Assembly (NCBI RefSeq): GCF_014841215.1
Contig: NZ_JACYTR010000032.1
Location: 1 to 48,676 of the forward strand
Source: Pseudomarimonas arenosa
GTDB taxonomy: Bacteria > Pseudomonadota > Gammaproteobacteria > Xanthomonadales > Xanthomonadaceae
Length of the DNA: 48,676 bases
Direction: 5' to 3'
Shown: one piece after another, positions 1 through 9,800 of the stretch
How the letters are laid out: the number at the start of each line of letters is the position of its first letter
Numbering within the stretch: the first letter of the stretch is position 1
Notes under the pieces: model-generated
Told to the model about the DNA's origin: nothing
The model's database searches: none
The model's input: the letters and a program-made list of their open reading frames with translations, nothing else
Program-made: the position numbers and the translations under genes

Positions 1-41
1 GCGCCAAGGCGGAGCAGCAGGCCGTGGATCGACGGCCATAG
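1..41 (+). CDS. Possible 3' end of a gene cut by the window edge
   Basis: Frame 3 is open from the window edge and would encode AKAEQQAVDRRP before a TAG at 39-41. A strong stem-loop starts 14 bases later, as expected if a plus-strand gene ends here. Twelve codons are too few to prove coding or to identify a family, so this is only a candidate. Confidence 0.2.
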   Translation, partial: AKAEQQAVDRRP

Positions 42-54
42 TCAATGACTAAAC

Positions 55-73
55 GGCGGGTTAAAAACCCGCC
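55..73. terminator. Stem-loop (terminator-like or repeat), copy 1
   Basis: Perfect 8-bp inverted repeat GGCGGGTT / AACCCGCC (55-62 and 66-73) with an AAA loop. There is no clear T-run after it on the plus strand, so an intrinsic terminator is only one reading. A nearly identical copy lies at 304-321, and the shared block also includes the preceding CTAAAC, which points to a repeated element. Confidence 0.5.
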
Positions 74-74
74 C

Positions 75-146
75 TACAACAACCCGACGTACGCGCGGTA
101 CAACAACCCGCCGTACGCGCGGTACAACAACCCGACGTACGCGCGG
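75..146. repeat. Three 24-bp tandem repeats
   Basis: Three adjacent 24-base units (75-98, 99-122, 123-146) begin TACAACAACCCG and end TACGCGCGG. Units 1 and 3 are identical; unit 2 has one A-to-C change. The period is a multiple of three, so every frame stays open across it. There are no spacers, so this is not a CRISPR array. The array sits between the two stem-loop copies at 55-73 and 304-321. Function unknown. Confidence 0.85.
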
Positions 147-184
147 TCAACATCGACCGTGGCGGCAGTGGAATACCCGAGGAA

Positions 185-292
185 ATGGCGCGATACACAC
201 GATTTGCCAGAGAGTTCGATGACCTCATCGAAACAGCCCGACAGCAGTACCTTGCCTTCCGCGCCGCCATCAAACATTCCCTGGCGGCCTGA
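185..292 (+). other. Short unidentified reading frame, possibly a gene remnant
   Basis: An ATG at 185 opens a 35-codon frame ending TGA at 290-292. The product would be charged and helix-prone, with segments such as RFAREFDDLIETARQQY and ending HSLAA. The same frame is open upstream through the tandem repeats, after a stop inside the first stem-loop, but has no other ATG. A GAGGA lies only one base before the ATG, too close for normal initiation. It reads like the C-terminal end of a larger protein, so a degraded gene is more likely than an intact small one. No family is recognised. Confidence 0.2.
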
Positions 293-303
293 TGCAGCTA
301 AAC

Positions 304-321
304 GGCGGGTTAAAACCCGCC
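304..321. terminator. Stem-loop after the immunity gene, copy 2
   Basis: Perfect 8-bp inverted repeat GGCGGGTT / AACCCGCC (304-311 and 314-321) with a 2-base loop. It begins 7 bases beyond the stop codon of the minus-strand immunity gene, so it could end that transcript, though only a short T-run follows on that strand. It matches the stem-loop at 55-73 apart from one loop base. Confidence 0.5.
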
Positions 322-328
322 TTACGAG

Positions 329-850
329 TTACCGCGATAAAGCCTTCAGTTCCAATTTGTTGTACTCAACCATCGAAGCAAAGAAATCGGAAAACGATGC
401 AAATCGATCAACTTCTTCGCCAGCCCACCACACCAAAGGCGGCTGCAGAGCACTGCCCTGCAACTGCATAAAAAAGACATCTTTATCTCTCGCCGAAGCA
501 GCGATCGGGAACGCCGACGGTCTTCCAATACCACATTGAACTTCCAGGTATGGCTCAGCGGCATCGAGGATCTCATTCGCTGCAAGCATCGCAGGGCCAC
601 CGAGCAACTCGGGCGTTCCGAACAGGTTCACGCCCTGAAAAAACGACGGCCAGCCATCGGCTACAGCCAAGAAATTTCTGTACCCCGGATCCAGTTCAAA
701 GCCCAGATGTCTCTCTACCTCGATAAGCGCAACTTCCGAAGCTGCAACGCGTGGCCAGTGGTACTCCCACAGACGCTCTTTGTCCGCTTCACACGTCGCT
801 TGCTTGATCCGAATCATCTCGACAATGAGCGGCCTCCAATCTCGAATCAC
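329..850 (-). CDS. SUKH-family (SMI1/KNR4) immunity protein
   Basis: The 173-residue soluble protein has no signal peptide. It shows the SMI1/KNR4 (SUKH-1) pattern: an N-terminal helix with Trp-Pro (WPRVAASE), a helix ending ERHLGFELDPGYRNFLAVADGW, and a C-terminal acidic/aromatic segment around DRFASFSDFFASMVEY. SUKH proteins are known as cytoplasmic immunity proteins, often against nuclease toxins, which fits the C-terminal tip of the giant protein just upstream. The start is GTG at 850-848. It overlaps the TGA of the toxin gene in GTGA, with GGAGAGG (856-862) five bases upstream, so translation is coupled to the toxin. Inferred role: binds and neutralises the toxin tip in the producer cell. 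Family assignment is by pattern; no search was run. Confidence 0.85.
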   Translation of the reverse strand: MIRDWRPLIVEMIRIKQATCEADKERLWEYHWPRVAASEVALIEVERHLGFELDPGYRNFLAVADGWPSFFQGVNLFGTPELLGGPAMLAANEILDAAEPYLEVQCGIGRPSAFPIAASARDKDVFFMQLQGSALQPPLVWWAGEEVDRFASFSDFFASMVEYNKLELKALSR

Positions 851-3800
851 TGTAACCTCTCCAAATCTTCAATGAACTCGAAGATTGTTGGCTTGTAGCC
901 TACCGGATACTGCCCAGCCTGCCCACCAAGACTTGTGTTAACCCGAGGGCTAAGATCTCCCCAACTCGGTGGCTCTGCCTTGCCAGTCCATGTCGTATCT
1001 GGGACGTGCCCGGCATGTCCTTGGTACGGCTCTCCCGCCGCTTCCGCACGCGCCCGTTCTCTGGCAGCAGCGCGCGAAGCCTCTTGGCGAAGTGCGCCCT
1101 TGGTTGAAACACGTCCTGTAGTTGAAAGCTCTCCTTGTGCGAGTGCCGTATTACAGCCTTCACAGTATGCGCGGACCTGTGCGATTTCCTCGGGAGTAGC
1201 GTTCGGTGGCGGGCGGAATTTGACAGGTCCTTCGTTAGTAGAGGCAACCGTAGGTGCCCCTGCGTTTTTCACATGGACTGCTGCACCACCTTCTGTGCTC
1301 TCGATCACAACTACCGGCTTGCTCTGCTGCGAGATACGCAGAGCCGCGCGTTCACTTCGCCATGTTACGTACTCTGCGCGGGCCACAACGCCCATCGGAA
1401 GCAGTCCCATGCCGGCTTCAAGCGCGCCACCAGCAAACTGCCATCCACCTTCAGCGGTGGCCATCGTGTGCACGCCACTCGCCACAGCCACAGGAGGCAA
1501 GGAATGAAAAGCAAGCTCTCCGGCAACTTCCGTCGTCCGACCATACAAGGAAATGTTGGGTTCAAAATCCAACGCCCGATCGAGATCAGCGCTGGACTGC
1601 ATTGATGACAGCAGCGGAGACGATCCGTGTTCGATGTATGGGCGTCTAAAGCGCCCCGCTCCGCTGGCCAGCAATGGCTGGGCGACCATTGGCGCGTTCG
1701 CATCGCCTCCGGCAAACAGCCGCATGCGAGCTTGCGCTTCCAACAACGCACTCGCTTGTTCAGGTGTCCGCATCTGCGCCGGACTCAAGAACGGCAACGC
1801 ACCCCCAGCCGTTGGCGCTGTCGTACAGCTGCCATCCTCCGCACAAGACGTGACGTCAATCTCGATGGACTGCCGCCCATCCGGATCAACAAACGTCAGC
1901 GGATTCCCATTCGCATACAGGTACTTGTTCAGCGTAATCGGCCGCTGCGTATCCCCCTCCCACGGATCCACCTGCAGGAACCGCCCCACCCCCGGCAACT
2001 GATACCGCGCCTTCGCATAATTCAGGCCGCTTTCGCTGTCGTGGTAATAGCCGGTATACCCAACATTCGACTGCAGCCCAGTGCTGGTCTGCCTCACGCC
2101 CCAAGCATCAAATCGGGTGCTGCCGGCAGTGCTGCCATCGGCATTAATGAGCCGCACGGGTGATCGTTGGGCGTCGTGGAGGAACTGGATGCTCTGGCCG
2201 CCCACATGAGAGCGTTGGCTGAGCGTATGGCCGGCGGCGTATTCGTAGACTTGTTGCGGGTTGCCTAGAACGTTTGTTTCAAGGCGGAGCTGGCCTTGGT
2301 CGTAGCCGAAGCGGGTGGCGCTGAGGGCGTCGCGCTTTTCGATGCGCAGGCCGCGGGCGTCGTAGCGATAGCGGGTGGTTTGGCCTGGGGGGGCGCCTTG
2401 CAGGCTGAGGGTGGCGAGCCGATCTTCAACGTTGTGGCGGAACTCGCGGGTCTGCCCGCCTTCGGTTTCGCTGGCAAGGTTGCCGTAGGGGTCGTAGGTG
2501 TAGGTGGTGGTGATGCCGCTGACCGCGTCGCGACGCTCGGTGAGCTGGTCGCGGTCGTTGTAGGTGTAGCTGATATTGGCCGTCAGCACCTGAGTGCCGG
2601 CATCAGTCACGCGCTCGGTCTTGCGATTGCCAACCGCATCCAGGGTGTAGACCGTATCTTGCTCGGGTGTGTGAACCTCGGTAAGGCGATCGTCATCGTC
2701 ATAGACGTAGGTGGTGAGTCGCGTCGTACCGCCGCTGCTGAGGGTTTCGGTGAGTCGGTTGCCGCGGGCATCGTAGGTGTACACATAGCTTGCGACCTGC
2801 ATGCCACTTTGTCGGTGGATCAGGGTGTCGAGTCGACCAAGATCGTCGTAGCGGTATTCGCTTTCGGCATGGGGACCGTTGATTTCCTTCAGGCGACCGG
2901 CCGCCGTGTAGTCAAGACCGAGCGCCTGGCCTTGACGTGGGTTCACCGCAATCACCCGATTCAGGGTATCGGGCGTGAAATCGGTGATGCCACCGACGTC
3001 TTCTCGCCTCAGGCGATTGCCGACGGCGTCGTAACTCCAGGTGGATTGCAGACCGAGGGGGTCGTTGTCGCTGGTCAAGCGGCCCAAGGCATCCCACCGT
3101 TGACTGCGATCGGTGGCGCCACTGACGCGCGACTGACGCTCAGTCAACACGCGGCCATTGCCGTCGTAGTCGAGGCTGACAGCAGTGGGTTGCTCGTTGT
3201 CAGTGAAGTCGGTGCTGCCGGCGGTGTAGTGGCGGCTCAGCGGTCGATTCAGCGCATCGTAGTCGACATCGACTTGCCGACCCTCGAAGTGCTGCTGAAC
3301 CCGATTGCCGTTGCCATCGTATTCGAAACTGATGACCTTGCCGTCCGGCCAGGACTGGCCGCTAAGCCGATGCTCGGCGTCGTAGCTGAACTGGGTGTTG
3401 TGCTGCTCGGCATCGCGAATCTGGCGGCGCAGGCCGTCGCGCGTGTAGCTGTATTCGGTGCGGTGTCCGCTCGGGCTGATCACGGCGGCCAGTTGATTGG
3501 CCGCATCGTACTCGAATGCCCAGGGGTGGCTTGCGTCGGGCAGCGTGGTCGATGTGCGATTGCCTACCGCGTCGTAGCCGTACTCGGTGACTTGGCCGCG
3601 AGCATCCTCTTGCTCGATGCGGCGCTGGCGCACATCGTAGCGATAGGCCAGCTCGATGCCGTCAGCATCGGTTTCGGTTTCCACCTGATCGAAGGGCGTG
3701 TAGGTCCATTGGCGGTGATAGCCCAGCGGGCGCTGCTCGGACAGACGGCGGCCAGCCAGGTCATAGGTGTAGCTGGTGGTGCGCCCCAGTGCGTCGGCTG

Positions 3801-6800
3801 AGGTAAGCAACCGTCCGGCGGCGTCGTAGGTGCGGGTTTCGGTGGTGACTTCCAGCCGCGAGCTGGCGCCCTCGGCCGATAGGCGCTGGGTGACAAGTGG
3901 TCGGTTATTGCGATCGTAGCTTTGCTGCGTGCGCTCGCCGGCCCGGTCCACGGCTTCCAGCACATTGCCGGCCACGTCATAGCGCCAGCGCTGGCTGTAG
4001 TGTTCACTATCCAGCGCTACCCGCTCCTCGCTGCGACGCTTCAAGCCATCGTAGCTGAGGGTGGTGACGATGCCGCGTGCATCGGTTTGCTCAGTGAGAT
4101 TGTCGTTGCCGTCATAGGCGAACCGACGCTCATGCCCTTCGCTGGCCTCAGGTACCGGCGGCCCGGTCGTCGAGATGCGGCGGTTGAAGGCGTCGTAGCC
4201 GTGTGTGGTGACATGACGCTCGGCATCGGTTTCGGTAAGCGTGTTGCCAATGGCATCGTAGCTCCAGTTCATCACCCGCTGACCGGCGTCGGTGGCCGGT
4301 AGGCGACGCTCAGTCTCGCGGCCGAGCGCATCCCACTGCGAGTGGGTGGCGCGATTGAGCGCATCGACTTGCAAAGTGACGTGATCATCGGCGTCGTAGG
4401 CAGTTTGGCCGACAACACCGAGTTGGTCTTCGATGAGAGTGATGCGATTGAGTGCGTCGAAAGATTGGCTCAGTTGGCGGCCGTCGGGCGATGCAATCAG
4501 GACACGGTTGCCGTTTGAATCCAGGGTGTACTTGGATTCCTGGCCTTCTTCAGGGCCCCGCTCCGCAATCACTCTATCCCGTCGATCGTACTCCGTTGTC
4601 CAGTATCCACCCGATGGATCCGTTCGGCCGATCTGATTATTGGCTTCGTCGAACTCGAAACTGGTCTGATTGCCCTCGCCGTCGAGGCTAGCCACAAGGC
4701 GACCGCGCGGATCATAGCGCCACTCGCGCTGCTGCGGAACGAACTCAGGGTCGTCGGCTGAACTCAGCGTTTCGAAGCGCTTCTGATCGGCGGCATCGTA
4801 AACGTAGTCGACCACACGTCCCTCAGGGGCACGTGTTTGCGCCCGACGATCGCGGTCATCGTAGCTGTGCTCAGTGCGGTTACCCTCCGCATCGACTTCC
4901 AGCGTGACATTGCCGTTGTTGTCATACTCGAAGCGCGATTCGTAGCGCTGCCCTTCGGCTACCCGCGCGACCTTGGTTCGCCAGTAGTTGGGTGCCTCGT
5001 ACTCGTATTCAACAACGCGCGGCGGCGCTTCGCTGTTGCTCTCATCGGTAATCGATTCAGTTAACACGTGGCCGAGAGCGTCGTGCGTGTAGACCGTCTT
5101 GCGCCCCAAGGGCTCGAGCTTCTCGACCAGACGGTTGGCTGCGTCGTAGACATAGGTAGTAGGGTTACCGCGCCAATCGGTACTGCTGGTCTGATTGCCG
5201 TTCTTGTCGTAGGTGAAACGACGGGCGCGTTCAACCTGCGTGCCCACCGCCTGCGTCTCTTCGATGACCCGCCCCATCTCGTCGAAGCGGGTTTCGTGGA
5301 CGATACCGTTGGGATCGGTGTGGCGGATCAGGCGCTGGGCGTCGATGTACTGTGTCGATTCTTGATCAGACCCGGCTTGCGACTGATCGGCCGTCCCCGG
5401 ATAGCGCACCAGAGTGCGACGTCCACGAAGGTCGTACTCAAATGTAGTCTTCCTGAGTGCCCCATCCTGCAGCTCAACTTGCTCACTCAGATCGTTGTAG
5501 CGAGCCTTCCAACGAAGCCCGATCTCATCCCGCTGGGAAACTTCATGTCCGTACTCGTCGTACGAATGCAACGTTTCATGCAGCAGCGCATTGCTGGATG
5601 AGCGACGATCGCCGTTGCTCGCGACGACGTAGATCTCGCTGGAGTCTCCGCGGCTGACACCGAGCAGGTTGCCACGCGGGTCGTAGCTGTAGGTGGTAGC
5701 GATCTGACGTTGATCAACATAGCGCAACGGTCGATTTCGAATGGGCAGCGATTCGCCGTTTGCTTGCCTGAAGGCGGCCTCAGGAACGAATTCCCAAGTT
5801 CGAGAGTAGCTCCTGCCTGCTTCACTTCGAACTTCGCTGATCTTGTTGCCCGCATCATCATACTCATAGGCAACAACCGTGCCTTCGGCATCGGTGACTT
5901 GAGCCGGCTTCTGATGCAGGAGGTTCCATACTGTGGTCGTCGTACCCGCCGGATCCACAACCTGCTCGACGCCTCCGTATCGATTCAAGTGATAAGTTGT
6001 AGAGTGCGAGCGTGCATCTCTGACTACCACCCGCAAAGGGTCTCGCCCACGCAGCCCTTGATAGGCGAAGCGGATGTCGCCTTCATCGGCTTCCTCAAAG
6101 CGAACCACGCGCAGCTCGGGAACCAGCATGAGTTCACCAGGCTCGGGCTCCAGTGCGTTCCAGGCCTCCTCGTATTCATAAGCCTGGCGCGTCGACTCAA
6201 CCGGTCGCACCACATCGGTAAGCCGAAATCCAAAGACCACAAAGCGCCGATCGCCATCCGGCTCAAGCAACTGAGAACCGCCAAAGTCCTCATACTCGTA
6301 TTGTTCGATGTCAGTGACTCCACTGCCGTCGCTGGATGCCAGTTCGACCTTGATCAAGTTGCCCCAACCGTCGTAGCTGTATCGACGCTCCCTGCCTTCC
6401 GGCATCACCAGTCTTGTGAGCATGGGGCGTCGTACGCTTGAAACTATCGCGCCAGACCCACCGGTTCGGTTGATCAGTCTGACTTCATGCTGGAGCAGCA
6501 GCTCTCTACCACTTGTTTCGCCTATTCGCGACACAACCCATACGCCACCGAGTTGCTCGTAGTGGTAGTCAACTCGATTGCCGTTGGGATCTTCGATCTT
6601 CACCAGTCGATAGCCGAGCAAGGGCCGATCGCTATCGCCGTATGCGTACACCGTGCCGTCCGGTGATACAAATTCAAACTGGCCGGCAGTCAGCTGGCGC
6701 AGCGTGCCATGGTAGCCTCCGAGTGCGCGATAGATCGTACGGCCTTGCGCTTCGTCGTAGTGGTCGGCAACGAATCGTTGCCCCTGGCCCGCCCCACCCA

Positions 6801-9800
6801 CCACGGTGTGCACGCCGCATCCATCAACCTGTAGTTCAGACTCCAAATCACTGAACCAACCATTCCCAAGGAGTTGCAGCAAGTTTCCTTGGTGACTGCT
6901 GTATGATCGCGACAACTTCAGCCCAGGCCCCCGGCCACCGAGCGACAAGTCCTCTCGGCTGATGACTGCATGCCCATCGAACAAATCAACCCCTTTGACA
7001 AAGCTGTGGGCCAAGGACGTGGTGTCGCGTCGCGTTAGCTGGTTGAAGAACTTTCCTGTGTAGTGTTCGACGGTGCCGTCATCGCTCAGTGCGCGAACCG
7101 TATACTCGTACGCGCCCATGGGAAGCTGCATCGGCCGCAGGTTGAGCGTATGCACTCCTGCGTTTCGACGAGCTTGCGGCAACCAGCTGAGAACCTCCGC
7201 GCTGCTGTCTCCGATCTGGTGGATCGAAACCGATAGGTCTGCCGTAGTTCCAATTGCGACAGCCAAACGCGTACCGTGTTCGCAGACGTGTTCGGCTGCC
7301 ACGTCAGCCTCGAAGCTCATGTAAACAGGTTCAGAGCGTGATTGCGGAACAAAATTGTCCAGTTCTGGCGTTTGTTCAGCAGCGTTCAGCACGCGATGGC
7401 CTATCAGGGCCTTTCCCGTCAGCTCTACTGTCGCAGGCTCGGACACCATTTCGAACTTGGTGCCCACATTGATTCGCGTACGGATCTCGATTGGAGACTC
7501 TGCATCGAGTCGTTGGCGGGTGAACAGCAAACAAGAGGCCCGATCCCTGGCACCCAGTTGCAAACAGCGATCGCGGGGATCGACATTGGTCTCCCACTGG
7601 GCGGAATGGGCGGTGTAGGGCCGAAGGTGTTGACTCGCCTGCTGAATCCGCAGCTCAGCCCTGAGTGGGCTCGTGGTGTACTGCAGCGGATCGAGGGCCA
7701 GCGGTTGCGGGCTGAGTTCAGGAGGCATCAGGTCGATGACCCAGCTCTTGAGTAACTCAAAAACCACAGCCATTCCCCTAGTCTCACCTGGCTGCGATCC
7801 GACGAATCCGAACATTCCCTCGATCTCACCGAGGGATTGGCCTCGAAGATCGTACTCCCAGACGCATGAGCTCAATTTTCGTACGGATTCGGCGACACCG
7901 TGCTCCAGTTCGAAAATCCGGAGATCTGTGCTCTGTCCGAAGAACGTGCATGACTCCTCTACCAGATGAGCGCCCTCGCTTCGCAGATAGCCAATCTGAA
8001 TTCTTCGTGGCTCAGGGAATAGGCTACCCGGACGAACGGCATCAATCTTGGTGAAGTCGTCTGCGTAGTTACCGTACCACCCTTCCTCCAGTTGCCTCGC
8101 ATAAATGAAGCCCTTCCCCTGCGCCTCGTCTCCCAGCACGGTGGTTGCCCACTGCGTTGCCAGCAGCAATCCCGACAATCGCGCACTGCAATGGGTACCA
8201 TTCCGTCCTACATAGCCGTTCCGGCCGAACGTGGCGGTGGGGCCATCCTCGATGCTAACCACAAGACGAAGGTGGCTTAGGGCCGAATATCTAGGGGCCA
8301 GATGAACCAGTGCCCCCCAGTGCTTGCTGGTCACCTGGACAGTCGGGCTTGCGCATGCGGGGACACTGGTCGAGTAGCGAGGCATGGGGCACTGGGAAGG
8401 CTCTATCAACAGACTGGCGCGACCGCCGCCAGCGCCCGGGCAGTCGGCGAGATGATCTCTCACTTCAACCTTAATGGATGCGTTCGCGACCGGGTTGCCA
8501 AATCTGTCCAACGCATACAGCGCCACCGGGATCTGCCCCGCAAACGACGTGTGCAGAAAGATTGAATGCGGATAGGAGTCTGAATCTGTTGGCGGAATCT
8601 GGCCGGAGTTGTCGAAAAGGAACAGATAGTCCGACCCAAGGCCCATGGTGAACTGAGCCGGCTCATCAGGGAAACCGTATGCGTAGAACGACGCATCAGA
8701 ACTCACTTCACCGTCATAGGCGACTACGCTGGCACCCGTCCTGCTGTAGCTTGCGCGGTCGGCGAACTCGCGTTCTGAGCGCAAAATGTAGTTGCCAAGC
8801 CCGTTCGTCGCTTCCGCAAGCCAAGCCGGCATGTAGGCGATTCCGCGAGCGTCTGTCAACGCGACTGCAGCACTGGCATCTGCTGATGGTGTTTCCCCGA
8901 GGCGCAGACTGCCCTCCAAACGTGAAAAAGTAACGGCAGCCCCTTCTACCGGCCGCCCATGCCGATCCAGCACTCTGGCCGCCAGATCGGCCGGAAGGCG
9001 TTGGCCGACCGTTCCAAACTGCACGCTGGAACCCCGATCAATCTGTACTATCGCCGCAGCCAAAGGATCCTGATTGGGCAGCGGCGCATAAGGCTCAGCG
9101 ATCAACGCCGCCAATTCGCTAAATAGCCACAAGCTTGGCGGTGTGATGGTCACACCACCGGCGTAGCCTCCGCTGATGAAGTAGCCGAATCCTTCTGCGT
9201 CGGGTGCTTCCACTATCCAGACCGAGCCGCGCCAGGACTGCAGTGAGAGCGGAATCGCGGGTGCCTTCACCTGGTAACCGCGGCGCAGCCAGGGTTCGAT
9301 GGCGTCACGTACCGACTGTGGATGCGCGGCAAGGGCGGCGAGATCGGCGGCGCCGCGCAGCTCGATCAGTGAAACGCCCTGTTCGGCGGAGAGGCGCAGG
9401 CCCTTGTCAGCCGAGATGCTTTCCACGCCCCATTGCGACTCGAACACCTGGTGTTCGAGCGCGCTACCTTGCAAAGCAGAAAGCCGAATGAAGTCCTGCG
9501 GGTTGGCGCCCAAAGCCAGGGCGACCGGCACCTGGGGCCGGGCCATGGCATCGAGGGCCACGCCGTGGAAGTGGAAGCGCTGCGGTAAGTCGAGGCTGCG
9601 CTCGATCTCGTACTGCGGAATCGCCAGGGCCAGGCTGGGAAGTGGCCGAATGATGCGTGTGGCGGTGAAGTCGGCCAGGTCCTGGTCTGCCGCATTCCAT
9701 TCGCTCAGATATCGCGCAAGAAACTGGTTAAGCACGCGCGAAGCCTGACCTGCGGCATCTGCCGGCAGGGCTTGCTCGGGATCAACCAAGACCGCAGCAT

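Noticed and set aside
75-146. CRISPR array
   Set aside because: The three 24-base units are directly adjacent without spacers and no cas genes are in view.
49-321. Integron attC sites
   Set aside because: The stem-loops are perfect and short, lack the GTTRRRY-type core and bulged bases, and no integrase is present.
45-539. 164-codon plus-strand frame through the tandem repeats into the immunity gene
   Set aside because: Half of it is antisense to the well-supported SUKH gene and the other half is low-complexity repeat (NNPTYAR-like).
2296-3801. 501-codon plus-strand frame opposite the YD repeats
   Set aside because: The Gly/Ala/Val-rich product mirrors the repeat period of the RHS region on the other strand. 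There is no ribosome site or known motif.
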